Source of the DNA: Clostridiales bacterium
GTDB taxonomy: Bacteria > Bacillota > Clostridia > Christensenellales > Borkfalkiaceae
NCBI GenBank assembly: GCA_015055615.1
Contig: SVHT01000002.1
Location: 246,783 to 310,782 of the forward strand
Reading direction: 5' to 3'
DNA: 64,000 nt
Every line of letters starts with the position of its first letter. Within the stretch, counting starts at the first letter, position 1. The translations under genes were made by a program, and so were the position numbers. The notes beneath the pieces were generated by a model, which was not told where the DNA came from, did not search any database, and was given only the letters and a program-made list of their open reading frames with translations. Shown one piece after another: positions 44,558 to 54,300 of the stretch.

Positions 44558-45814
44558 ATGGATAAATACATTATAAACGGCGGAGAAAAACTCTGCGGCA
44601 GCGTTGAAATACAATCGGCAAAAAATACGGTATTGCCACTGTTGGCGGCGTCTATTCTCACGGACGAACCCGTAAAAATACGCGGCGTTCCGATGATAAA
44701 CGACGTGGAGAGTATGTTACATATATTGACCGAGGTCGGTTGCAAAATCCAACGCAAAAAAGATTGCGCGCTAATCGATAGCGCGGGCGCTGTTTCCCAC
44801 GAAATTCCCACGCGGCTCACCAAAGAGCTGCGTTCTTCCGTTTTCATGCTCGGTCCGTTGCTTTCGCGTTTTCACCGCGCAAAAATTTCCTATCCGGGCG
44901 GATGCGATATCGGGTTGCGCCCGATTGACTTGCATTTGTCTGGGCTGAAACGTTTAGGCGTTGAAATCGTGGAAAAGGACGGATATATTCATTGTGAAAC
45001 GAAAAAGTTGGTCGGTGCGGAGATTTTGCTTGATTTCCCTAGTGTTGGCGCAACGGAAAATATTATGCTTGCCGCCGTCAAAGCGGAAGGGATTACAGTA
45101 ATTCGTAACGCCGCGAAAGAACCCGAGATTGTCGATTTGCAACGCTTTTTGAACGCAATGGGGGCAAAGGTATGCGGTGCGGGCGGTGGCACGATAGCCA
45201 TCGAGGGAGTAAAACGCCTGCGTGGCGTTGATTTCGTGCCGATTGGTGACCGTATAGAGGCAGGCACGTACTTGATTGCGGTGGCGTCTTGTGGCGGGGA
45301 AATCGAAACGCGAGGGGTTCCGCCCGAAAATATTGCTGCGCTTTTACATAAATTGCGTGAAAACGGTTGCAAAATCTATACAAAAAATGATAAAATAATA
45401 TTAACGAGCGACGGAAGGCTCCGTTCGGTCGATATTGTAGAGACGATGCCCTTTCCCGGCTTTCCCACCGATTTGCAGGCGCAATACACGGCGCTTTGCG
45501 CAACGGCAAAGGGTTCGACGCTTATCGTTGAAAATCTTTTTGAAACCCGATACCGCTATGCGGCGGAGCTCAAACGTATGGGCGCGGATATTACCGTACG
45601 AGGCAGAACGGCGTGCGTTCGGGGTGTGGAAAAATTACACGGCGCGTGCGTAACGGCGGGGGATCTTCGCGGTGGCGCGGCGTTGGTCTTGGCGGCGCTC
45701 AAAGCGGAAGGACAAAGCTCGGTGGTGGAGCTTTCGTATATCGATAGGGGCTATGGCGAGTTTGAAGAAAAGCTCAAAAAATTGGGCGCAAAAATTCGCC
45801 GTGTTCGGATATAG
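44558..45814 (+). CDS. murA: UDP-N-acetylglucosamine 1-carboxyvinyltransferase
   Basis: A 418-residue EPSP-synthase-fold enzyme catalysing the first committed step of peptidoglycan synthesis. The start YIINGGEKLCGSVEIQSAKNTVLPLLAAS is standard. The fosfomycin-binding cysteine is present in YPGGCDIGLRP (about residue 115), and the PFPGFPTDLQAQ and DRIEAGTYLIA motifs are conserved. AAAGGAGC precedes ATG 44558. Firmicutes often have two MurA paralogues; which one this is cannot be judged from this window. Confidence 0.96.
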   Translation: MDKYIINGGEKLCGSVEIQSAKNTVLPLLAASILTDEPVKIRGVPMINDVESMLHILTEVGCKIQRKKDCALIDSAGAVSHEIPTRLTKELRSSVFMLGPLLSRFHRAKISYPGGCDIGLRPIDLHLSGLKRLGVEIVEKDGYIHCETKKLVGAEILLDFPSVGATENIMLAAVKAEGITVIRNAAKEPEIVDLQRFLNAMGAKVCGAGGGTIAIEGVKRLRGVDFVPIGDRIEAGTYLIAVASCGGEIETRGVPPENIAALLHKLRENGCKIYTKNDKIILTSDGRLRSVDIVETMPFPGFPTDLQAQYTALCATAKGSTLIVENLFETRYRYAAELKRMGADITVRGRTACVRGVEKLHGACVTAGDLRGGAALVLAALKAEGQSSVVELSYIDRGYGEFEEKLKKLGAKIRRVRI

Positions 45815-45886
45815 GCTTTTAACAACAGAAAGAGAAAATTCGATAATTTATCGAAAAGAGATACAAACTGCAAAAGAGGAAGAAAT

Positions 45887-46690
45887 ATGCGTAGAAAATT
45901 GTTGATTATCATATTGACGGTGGTGCTGTTTATGGGAGCGGCGCTACTTGGCGTTAGCGCGACCTTCCGCGTGGATGCGGTTACGCTGTATTCTTCCGAA
46001 ATTTCTGCGCCTGCAAAGGACGAGGCGCAAGAACTCTTAAAGCGGTTAGAGGCCGTGTACGTAAACGAGAATATGTTCAACGTGAAACAGTCGGACGCAA
46101 ACGGCGTGATGGCAGAGTTTCCTTATTTTCGTATTACCGCGTTCAAGCGCGATTATCCCAACCGCGTAATTATCAGCATTGCCGAGGGGGAAGAGGTGTT
46201 CGCAATGGAAAGCGCGGACGGAAAAGACGAATATTATATTCTCAACGGCGAAGGAACGGTGCTTGGCGTACGCGCAGATTCCAACAATCGTTTGGACGGC
46301 GCACGCAACGTTTTGTTGCAAGGCTATCTTTGTACGGGCGGAAAAGGGGAAAAACCCAAAGGCGATTCCGCGTTTATGCCTACGATTTCCATTTGTTCGG
46401 CGATTTCGCAAAGATTGAACGGCTTGCGCGCTAACGTATGCTCTGTGCGTGTAGACGGGCGCGCAAATTACGAACGTATCGGTATCGTCATAGTCTTAAA
46501 AATGCAAGAAGGCGTGGAAATTTACGTGTACGACGTCGAAAAATTCACGCAGGAAAAAGCGGAAAAAGCCGTGGAAGCCTATCTTGCTTTATCGGTCGGG
46601 GAACGGCTTGGCGGTAGGATAATGGTAGAGGAAAACACCCAAGGCGAAGTGCAGACGAGATACGTTGCAGACGGCGGTTTATCCGCTTAA
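45887..46690 (+). CDS. ftsQ: Cell division protein FtsQ/DivIB
   Basis: A 267-residue bitopic protein. A short basic cytoplasmic start (MRRKL) and one transmembrane segment (LLIIILTVVLFMGAALLGVSA) are followed by a POTRA-like segment (FRVDAVTLYSSEISAPAKDEAQELLK, then FPYFRITAFKRDYPNRVIISIAE) and a beta domain. It bridges FtsL/DivIC and FtsI-FtsW outside the membrane. AGAGGAAG lies before ATG 45887. It ends the first transcription block of the cluster, with a terminator before ftsA. Confidence 0.85.
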   Translation: MRRKLLIIILTVVLFMGAALLGVSATFRVDAVTLYSSEISAPAKDEAQELLKRLEAVYVNENMFNVKQSDANGVMAEFPYFRITAFKRDYPNRVIISIAEGEEVFAMESADGKDEYYILNGEGTVLGVRADSNNRLDGARNVLLQGYLCTGGKGEKPKGDSAFMPTISICSAISQRLNGLRANVCSVRVDGRANYERIGIVIVLKMQEGVEIYVYDVEKFTQEKAEKAVEAYLALSVGERLGGRIMVEENTQGEVQTRYVADGGLSA

Positions 46691-46715
46691 CATGCTCATA
46701 CGAACAAAAAAGGAA

Positions 46716-46744
46716 AAAACACGCAAAAAATGCGTGTTTTTTTG
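46716..46744 (+). terminator. Rho-independent terminator between ftsQ and ftsA
   Basis: Stem AACACGCA / TGCGTGTT with an A-rich loop, followed by seven or more T. Confidence 0.85.
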
Positions 46745-46765
46745 TCGCTTTTTTTCGTCAGTCCA

Positions 46766-46794
46766 TTGACATTTTACAAGAAATAGTATATAAT
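46766..46794 (+). promoter_or_regulatory. Consensus sigma-A promoter of ftsA-ftsZ
   Basis: TTGACA (46766-46771), 17 nt, TATAAT (46789-46794). The bases before the -35 (TCAGTCCA) weakly resemble the TCAAACNW motif of other core promoters. It makes ftsAZ a transcription unit separate from the wall genes. Confidence 0.85.
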
Positions 46795-46843
46795 GTATTA
46801 TATTAGCACAATATTTTGTGTTTTTGACGAGGAGCGACGAATT

Positions 46844-48031
46844 ATGCGAAACGAGAGCGTGGCGATATTGGATATCAGATCGAACGAAGTGTTCTTTTCG
46901 CTCGGCGCAAAAGGAGTCAACGGGACTTTTGTGATTTCCAACAGCCATGCGGAAGGCTACGAGGGTTTTTCCAACGGTGTTTTTTTGGACGAGAAATCGT
47001 TGCGGAAAGCGGTACACAACGCTGTGAACGACGTGCGAAAAAACTACGGCGGAAGTATTCATACGGTATACGTAGGCGTGCCGTCTGCGTTTGTTAGCGT
47101 TATTACCAAAGGGCATACCGTTTCCTTTTCGTCCAAACGCAAGGTTTCGTCTGCGGATATCGAATATCTCTATGAAAGCGGTTGGAACGATTTGGCGGTA
47201 AGTAAACGGTGTATTCGCCGTTCGAGTATGTATTTCTCTCTTGGCGACAACCGTAAATATTTTTCGGCAAAGGAGTTGCGCGGTACGGCGACGACCTCGT
47301 TGAAGGGCGGTCTTTGTTATTATTGTATTTCCGAGACCTTTTACCAAACGGTCAGCGCGATTTTAGGCGAACTCGGCATAGCAGAAATTAAATTTATTCC
47401 TTCGACGTTGGCGCAATCGGTGTATTTGATATCCGAACAAAAACGCGAGGGGTATGCTTTTTTGTTGGACGTAGGCTTTATGACGAGTTCCATTAGCGTA
47501 ATTTACGGGAACGGTATCGTGCACGAGGAAACCTTTGATTTTGGCGTAGGGACGATTCTTGTGGCGTTGATGGACGAGCTAGGGGTGGACCTTGCAACGG
47601 CGGAAGAGATTTTATCTGCATCGAATATTTCGGGCGGAGCCGTGCCAGGGAATATGGTTTGGACGAACGATTTGGGGAATTTGCAATTTCCCGTAAGTTT
47701 ACTCAACGACATAATTAAAAGCAGTTTAGACACCCTTTGCGAACAGGTCGACGGCTTTTTTGAGGCTCGCTATAAAGATAAAAAGACGTCGGGGCTGTCG
47801 GTCAATCCGATTAGCTTGACGGGAGAAGGTATCAGCGCGATAAAGGGGAGTAAGGAACACATCTCTAAACGGATTAGCCGTTTGACGGAGGTGGTTGTGC
47901 CCGATTTGCCCTATTTTGATAAGCCCGCGTTTTCTTCGAGAATTGCCTTATTGAATATGGCGATTGCGGACGGGGAGAAACGCAGTTGGATTAAAAGATT
48001 TTTTTACGGTTTTGGAGGAGAAAAGAAATGA
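46844..48031 (+). CDS. ftsA: Divergent FtsA-like cell division protein
   Basis: A 395-residue actin-fold protein directly before ftsZ. The layout follows FtsA, with an SHS2-type 1C region (about residues 80-150) and a C-terminal amphipathic membrane helix (RSWIKRFFYGFGG). The nucleotide motifs are eroded: phosphate-1 reads LDIRSNEVFFSL instead of DIGT/S, phosphate-2 reads LDVGFMTSSISV, and the adenosine motif is LTGEGISAIKG rather than LTGGGA. FtsA tethers FtsZ to the membrane; this one may do so with reduced or no ATP binding. ATG 46844 has GAGGAG upstream. The stop overlaps the ftsZ start. Confidence 0.82.
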   Translation: MRNESVAILDIRSNEVFFSLGAKGVNGTFVISNSHAEGYEGFSNGVFLDEKSLRKAVHNAVNDVRKNYGGSIHTVYVGVPSAFVSVITKGHTVSFSSKRKVSSADIEYLYESGWNDLAVSKRCIRRSSMYFSLGDNRKYFSAKELRGTATTSLKGGLCYYCISETFYQTVSAILGELGIAEIKFIPSTLAQSVYLISEQKREGYAFLLDVGFMTSSISVIYGNGIVHEETFDFGVGTILVALMDELGVDLATAEEILSASNISGGAVPGNMVWTNDLGNLQFPVSLLNDIIKSSLDTLCEQVDGFFEARYKDKKTSGLSVNPISLTGEGISAIKGSKEHISKRISRLTEVVVPDLPYFDKPAFSSRIALLNMAIADGEKRSWIKRFFYGFGGEKK

Positions 48032-49494
48032 TGGATAATTACGAAAACGAGTTGAACAATTACGGCGGTTACGGATATAACGAACAACCGTCGCAGCCGT
48101 ACGCAGAGTCGAGCGGAAATAACCTTTCGGGCATTGCTAAAATTAAGGTTATCGGCGTCGGTGGTGCGGGTAATAACGCGGTGGACAGACTCATTGAATC
48201 GGGCTTGACCAGCGCGGAATACATCGTTGTTAATACGGATAATCAGGCTTTGGCTCGTTCCAAAGCGTCTAAACGTATTCAAATCGGCGTACAGCTGACG
48301 AAAGGGCTTGGCGCAGGCGCAGACCCGTCCGTGGGTAAGGCTGCCGCAGAAGAAAATAAAGAGGCGTTGCAAGAAGCGTTAAAGGACACCGATTTGCTCT
48401 TTATTACCGCAGGTATGGGCGGTGGTACGGGTACGGGCGCGGCTCCCGTCATTGCAAAGTTGGCAAAGGAAATGAAAATTCTTACCGTTGCAGTAGTGAC
48501 CTTGCCGTTCTCGTTCGAGGCAAAACGCAGAATGGACAATGCCCTCGTCGGTATTGAGGAATTGAAAAAATCGGTGGATTCCATCATCACGATTCCCAAC
48601 GATAAAATCCGTCAGGTCGTTCCCAAAAACACGTCCTTCCCCGAAGCGTTAAAGGTTGCAGACGAGGTGCTTCGTCAAGGTATTCGCGGTATTGCGGAAT
48701 TGATTGTCAAACCGTCGCTTATCAACTTGGATTTTGCGGACGTAAAAACGACGTTGAAAGGCCGTGGCCTTGCGCATATGGGTATTGGTGTGGCGAAGGG
48801 CGAAAAGAGAATTCTCGACGCTGTACGTTGCGCGGTTGGCAGTCCGTTGCTCAATACCACGATTGAGGGGGCAAGCTCGGTAATTCTCAACGTTATCGGT
48901 GGCAAGGACCTTTCCTTGGACGAAGTAGTAACGGCGGCAGACCTTGTAAGAGGGGTTATTGATTATTCCGCAAACGTCATTTTCGGTGCTTGCATCGACG
49001 AAAATATGTCCGACGAAGTAGAGATTGTGATTATTGCTACGGGCTTTAACGGTACGCAAAACGGTATGGGTTTTGACAATGCAAGCGAGGCGTTAAGACA
49101 GGCGTCCTTGCTTTCGCAAAAGGTAGAAAATGCGCAAAACGGCGCTGCGTTTGGGCAATCGCCCGCGTATGGAGAACAGGCTTACGGATACGCGCAACAA
49201 CCCTTGCAACAGCCGTATACGCCTCAACAACCCTTGCAACAGCCGTATGCTCCTCAGCAACCCTTGCAACAGCCGTATGCTCCTCAGCAACCTGCGCAAC
49301 CGATGCAACCGCTCAGCTATGGGCAAACGCCGTACGCGCAACCTATTCAGCCGATTGCAGAACCTGAAAATCCCGTCTTTGAACCAGACGATCCGATTCC
49401 TGAGGCAAAGGAAGAGGGGAACGAGGAAAAAACCGACCGTAAGCATCGCCCTAGATTTGTCGATTTCTTTATGAAAAAGAAGAATAACGACTAA
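48028..49494 (+). CDS. ftsZ: Cell division protein FtsZ with long repeat-bearing tail
   Basis: A 488-residue tubulin homologue; most FtsZ are 350-400. The GTPase core has GVGGAGNNAVDRL, the signature GGGTGTGAAPVIA (about residue 131), NTDNQAL, and the T7 region NLDFADVKT. From about residue 340 a disordered linker follows, containing three 10-residue repeats (PLQQPYxPQQ, about residues 392-421), then acidic sequence and a final basic peptide RPRFVDFFMKKKNND. The last part resembles, but does not match, the usual C-terminal FtsA/SepF-binding peptide. ATG 48028 overlaps the ftsA stop (ATGA). Confidence 0.97.
   Translation: MMDNYENELNNYGGYGYNEQPSQPYAESSGNNLSGIAKIKVIGVGGAGNNAVDRLIESGLTSAEYIVVNTDNQALARSKASKRIQIGVQLTKGLGAGADPSVGKAAAEENKEALQEALKDTDLLFITAGMGGGTGTGAAPVIAKLAKEMKILTVAVVTLPFSFEAKRRMDNALVGIEELKKSVDSIITIPNDKIRQVVPKNTSFPEALKVADEVLRQGIRGIAELIVKPSLINLDFADVKTTLKGRGLAHMGIGVAKGEKRILDAVRCAVGSPLLNTTIEGASSVILNVIGGKDLSLDEVVTAADLVRGVIDYSANVIFGACIDENMSDEVEIVIIATGFNGTQNGMGFDNASEALRQASLLSQKVENAQNGAAFGQSPAYGEQAYGYAQQPLQQPYTPQQPLQQPYAPQQPLQQPYAPQQPAQPMQPLSYGQTPYAQPIQPIAEPENPVFEPDDPIPEAKEEGNEEKTDRKHRPRFVDFFMKKKNND
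49201..49290 (+). repeat. ftsZ: Three 30-bp tandem repeats in the ftsZ linker
   Basis: Units at 49201-49230, 49231-49260 and 49261-49290 each begin CCCTTGCAACAGCCGTAT and encode PLQQPYxPQQ. The copies differ by only a few bases, so the array is young and likely to vary in number between strains. Confidence 0.92.
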
Positions 49495-49510
49495 ATAATT
49501 GCAAACGAAA

Positions 49511-49543
49511 CGCCCGAAATTCCACGCGAATTTCGGGCGTTTT
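49511..49543 (+). terminator. Rho-independent terminator of ftsAZ
   Basis: An 11-bp perfect stem CGCCCGAAATT / AATTTCGGGCG with a short T-run. Confidence 0.85.
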
Positions 49544-49813
49544 ATGTTTTGTGCGCAGTATTATGCTTGGTGTTGCAAACAAGGGGGAAAGGACATCCGA
49601 AAAAATACGGATGCCCTTTCGAGGAAGAATAAATCAGATATGAGGATAAACGTTGTTGAGAGTTTTTGCTTATCGAAAAACCGTATAAAAGTCAATCGTT
49701 CAATCGATATTTTTAATCATTATAGCATTTTTATTATCGATACGCAAGCAAATTGTAGGGCATAATGATAAAACAAATATAAGAATTTATTATAGAACGC
49801 ATAAAACGTGATT
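49544..49813. other. Intergenic region between ftsZ and murC
   Basis: About 270 nt, becoming very AT-rich toward murC. A hairpin GGACATCCG / CGGATGCCC is visible near 49599-49616, and CAATCGTTCAATCGATAT near 49695. No confident promoter, RNA or ORF is recognised, although murC must be expressed from somewhere here. Confidence 0.5.
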
Positions 49814-51184
49814 ATGGAAAATAAAAATGGTTATATGCGTTTAAAGGGTTTAAAATCAATTAACAAGATATATTTTATCGGCATTGGCGGCATCAGTATG
49901 AGCGCTTTGGCGCTATTTTTACACGGGTGCGATTATGAGGTTTGCGGGAGCGACGGTATGCGTAGCGAGCAGACGGAAAAACTCACGGCAAGAGGAATAA
50001 AAGTATACGTCGGGGCGGATGAAACGCGCGCGGAATTGGCGGGTGCGGACGCTGTGGTATTCACAGACGCGATTCCCTTACAACACGCGGAATTGCAAAG
50101 GGCGATGGCATTAAAAAAACGGCTGTATTCGCGCGCCGATTTTTTGGGACTTCTCTGCAAAGAATTTGCTAACGTCATTGCGGTCGCTGGGAGCCACGGA
50201 AAGACGACTTGTACGGCTATGGTTGCGCATGTTCTAAAAGGGGTTGGCGTACCGTTTACGGCGCATATTGGAGGTGATGACGTTGCGCTTGGAAATTTTT
50301 ATACGGACGGGCGGGAGTATTTTGTTACCGAGGCGTGTGAGTATAAAAAAAATTTATTGAAGATACCTGCGCACAAGGCGATTTTGCTCAATATGGATAA
50401 AGACCACATGGAGTGCTATGACGGGGAAGAAGATTTGATGAATTGTTTCCGTCGCTATTGCGCCCAAGCGGATACGTCGTTTGTCTGCGCGGACGACGAA
50501 AAATGCTTGTCGCTGGGCGATTTTCCTTCTTTCGGTATAGAAAACAGCGGGGCGGATTATCGCGCGACGAATCTTCGCGCTAACGGAGAAAGGTATTCGT
50601 TTACCGTAGAGGAATACGGAAAAGCGCTTTGCCGTGTAAAACTTAGCGCCATAGGTCGATGTAACGTCTACAATGCGTTGGCTGCGTTTGCTGTGGCGCG
50701 TTCGTTTGGCTTTGACGAACGGGAAATTGTGGCGGGGTTGGAAAGCTTTCGGGCAATCAAGCGACGCTTTGAAAAAATCGGCGTGTATCGTGGCGCGAGT
50801 TTTATTTGCGATTACGCCCATCATCCGCGTGAAATTGCCTCTACCGTACGTACGGCGCAGGGGATATGCCGTGGGAAATTGTACGTCGTCTTTCAGCCGC
50901 ATACCTATTCTCGGACGAAATTATTGATGCCAGAGTTTTTGTCCGTTCTTCGTCCGTTGAAAAATTTGATGATCTATAAAACGTATGCCGCAAGGGAGGC
51001 GTACGACGGTGCGGGCAGCGCCGCTACGCTTTCTAGGGCCTTGGGCAACAGCTTGTACGCAGAGAACGTTTACGTGTTAAAAATGTGGTTGAAAAAGACG
51101 GTAAAAGAAGGAGACGTGGTGCTGTTTTTGGGGGCGGGTGATATTTATTACGCGGCGCAATATTTATTAAAAGAACTCCAATAG
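49814..51184 (+). CDS. murC: UDP-N-acetylmuramate--L-alanine ligase
   Basis: A roughly 456-residue Mur ligase adding L-alanine to UDP-MurNAc. IYFIGIGGISMSALALFL is the N-terminal UDP-binding loop, AGSHGKTTCTAMVAH the ATP loop, and YAHHPREIASTV the C-terminal signature. No good ribosome site precedes any candidate start (GTG 49808, ATG 49814, ATG 49835), so the start is uncertain and translation may be weak. It is set apart from the other mur genes by the ftsAZ unit, and a terminator follows. Confidence 0.94.
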   Translation: MENKNGYMRLKGLKSINKIYFIGIGGISMSALALFLHGCDYEVCGSDGMRSEQTEKLTARGIKVYVGADETRAELAGADAVVFTDAIPLQHAELQRAMALKKRLYSRADFLGLLCKEFANVIAVAGSHGKTTCTAMVAHVLKGVGVPFTAHIGGDDVALGNFYTDGREYFVTEACEYKKNLLKIPAHKAILLNMDKDHMECYDGEEDLMNCFRRYCAQADTSFVCADDEKCLSLGDFPSFGIENSGADYRATNLRANGERYSFTVEEYGKALCRVKLSAIGRCNVYNALAAFAVARSFGFDEREIVAGLESFRAIKRRFEKIGVYRGASFICDYAHHPREIASTVRTAQGICRGKLYVVFQPHTYSRTKLLMPEFLSVLRPLKNLMIYKTYAAREAYDGAGSAATLSRALGNSLYAENVYVLKMWLKKTVKEGDVVLFLGAGDIYYAAQYLLKELQ

Positions 51185-51200
51185 GAGTTAGCTAAAAAAC

Positions 51201-51258
51201 AAAACGGGTAAAAGGGGAGAAAAAAGGCGAAAAAATCTCTCTTTCACACCCGTTTTTT
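51201..51258 (+). terminator. Rho-independent terminator of murC
   Basis: Outer arms AAAACGGGT and ACCCGTTTT enclose a GGGGAGA / TCTCTC inner pairing and end in seven T. Confidence 0.75.
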
Positions 51259-51263
51259 TGTTG

Positions 51264-51300
51264 TCAAACTATTGAAAAAAGATAAAATTTATGTTATAAT
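51264..51300 (+). promoter_or_regulatory. ftsK/spoIIIE promoter with TCAAACTATTGA motif
   Basis: TTGAAA (51272-51277), 17 nt, TATAAT (51295-51300). TCAAACTATTGA at 51264-51275 overlaps the -35, as at rpsL, tuf and rny. Transcript start near 51307. Confidence 0.75.
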
Positions 51301-51330
51301 AAATTGGTATAGGTATAGGAGGTGATTCCT

Positions 51331-54300
51331 TTGGCTAAACAGGAAGGAAATGAGAAAAAAAATAAGAATAAAAAGGAATCCAGAATCGTCAATAAAGAGA
51401 GCTTTTGCGCAACGATTGCGCTGTTTTCGATATTGGTACTGTTGATTTTATGCACGCGGACTCTGATTTTTGGCGGGTTCGGTTTTGTGATACACAGTTT
51501 CTTGACGGGGGCGTTTGGATATTTTGCCTATCCGTTGGTATTGGGTGTTTTTTACGTTTCTGCGTTCGGATTATTTGGAAAGCGCAAGGTAAAGAATAGA
51601 AAATTATTCTTTTTTTGCGTTTTATTGATTTGCTCGGCGGCGCTGATTGCGCATACTGCGCTCACCTATTCTTGGTTTGACAAAAAACAGTATTTGCAGG
51701 CTTGCTTTAATGCAGGGGCAACCTTCCCGAAAACGACGGTTTGCGGTTTGGTTGGCGGTGCGCTCGTGTACGGCGTGGCATCGCTTACGACGAAGGTCGG
51801 CGCGTTGATTGTGTACTCGATTATTACCGTGTTTTTGATGTACGTTTGCATTACGGTCGCAGGTAAGCAGGCGCAACAGCCGAAACCGTCTGTTGACCAA
51901 GCTGGCGCAACGACGGAAAACGCGGAAATTCCTTTGTATCAGCCGACGGCAACGCAAACGCAAGCTCCTATACAGCAAAGCGCGCAACGGCAGGTCGTGG
52001 AAAATGCTTATCAGCAACAAGGTATGCCTAGCGAATGCGTTCCCATGCCTGGCTATCAGCCGACGGCAGACGCGCAAAATTACGCGCAGTCTAACGCAAG
52101 AGAGGAACTTGCCGAGGGGTATACGCCTACGGTGGCGCAACGTCCAGGGGTTTCCTTGCAAGAAGGCGAAAATACGAGCTTTGGGGGCAGTAGAGCTTTT
52201 TCTCCGTTTGGTATGCCGAACGGGCAAGATCAAACCAACGACGCGCCTGCGTATGACTATGCCAACAGCCGTGAATTCTTGTTTGGCGGAACGCCCGCTG
52301 AAAATTATAGGCGCAATTTGATTTTTGATCCCAACGCAAGGGTAAACAACCGTCCCAACGTTCCGACTAATCATCCGACGATAAACGATGGATATACGCC
52401 GTCGTATACGGATGCATATCAAAATTCTGTCAACGATAGCTTGCAACCTCGCCCCGTAAAGATTGTTAACGACCAATCGCAGAGCGATTACAGCTACAAC
52501 AGTCCTTTTGGTGGCAATGCGCCGCAAGAGGCAACTCCTCCACCCGTGGTACAAACCAATTTTAGTGACGAAAGACCGTTCTCGCAAAATTTCGATAGCT
52601 ATACGCCTAACGCGGTGGAAACGGAAGATCGTGACGCGTACAGATTGTCCGAACCGACGGAAAGAAGTTCCTACCTTAACGACGAACGCGCGGAAAATGA
52701 AACGCCCTTTGACAATACGTATAGAGAAGATTTCTCTCGCGGTGAAGAGCGTGGCCGTGGGGAAGAATTAGATCGTGGTAGGGACGATGGGTACAGACGG
52801 CACGATTATATGGACTTGTTCTCTACGGACAACCCCAACGTATTCGGCGGGGAAGAGGAAACGTTGCTTGATAGAGCGATTAACGACGGCAGGGTGGCTC
52901 GTGAAATAAGCGAACGCACCTTTGACCGTGGCGATTCGCTGACCGAAGATACCCGCAATTCTCGTGCGGACGCATACGACGAAGAGCCTCGGAGCAGAAA
53001 CGGTTTGAACCTGTTCGACGAGGAAGAAGATACGTATACGCTCCGTTCCGATTATGAGGTTTCGCGTGGCGATTCCGAAACGCTAAACGATAGGTCGGTC
53101 GGATTTGAAAGGGATATGGAAATGCGTGGCAGGGGCTACGACGAGGTGTTGGACGATACCCGCGGGGCAAGAACGCCGATTGCGCCGATGGCGCAAAACG
53201 TGGAAATTACGCCACCCGAGCCCGAGCCTGCGATTATGCCAAAAATAACGGAGGTTGCGCCTACGCCTCCTCCCCCCAAACCTCGTGTGATTCGCCCGTA
53301 CGTGCGCGTGCCTTTGGACGATTTCGATTGTCGCGACGTACAACCCACGGCAAACGACGAGGAAGTGGAAGAAACCAAACAAAATATTCTTGCGACCTTG
53401 TCGGAGTTCCGTGTAAACGGCGCGGAGATTGCGTCCGTTACGTTTGGACCGACGGTTACCCGATACAACGTAGCGATCCCGCGCAGCATTTCGCCCAAAA
53501 AGGTTGTTGCTCTCGATCAGTCGATTGCCATCAGCTTGCATTCTAGCGGTGTAAACGTATACCCCAACTATGAAGACGGCGTAGTAAGTATCGAAGCTCC
53601 TAATAAGGAAAGGCAGTTCGTACAGCTTGGCTGTATGCTTTCGGGGGATACCTTTGTCAACGCAAAGCCTTCTTCCTTGATGTTTGCTATGGGTAAAGAC
53701 GTTGCCAACCGCAAGGTTTACGGCGACATCAACAAGATGATTCACTTGCTCGTGGCAGGTTCGTCCGGTTCGGGTAAGAGTGTATTCTTGGGCGCATTGA
53801 TTACTAGCTTAATTTATAAATATTCGCCTGAAGAGTTGCGTTTGATTTTGATTGACCCGAAAATGACGGAATTCGTTATTTATAACGGCTTGCCGCATTT
53901 GATGATTAACGAAATTATTACGGACGCGAACAAAGCGGTGCAGAGTTTGAATTGGGCGATTGGGGAAATGAACCGCCGTTATCAACTCTTTGAACAGATG
54001 TCCCGCTCGGGCACGTACGTGCAAAACCTTGACCAATATAACGGGTATTTGGATAAATCGGAACGCTTGCCGAAAATTGTCATTATTATCGATGAGCTCG
54101 CTGATTTGATGTTGGCGGCGAAGAAAGAAATGGAAGACAGAATCCAAAACCTTACCCAAAAAGCGCGTGCCGCAGGTATTCACTTAATAGTCGCGACGCA
54201 AAGACCGTCTACGGACGTTATTACGGGCGTAATCAAGAGTAACTTGCCTACGCGTGTGGCGTTCTATGTGGCAACGGACGTGGATAGCCGTGTTATTTTG

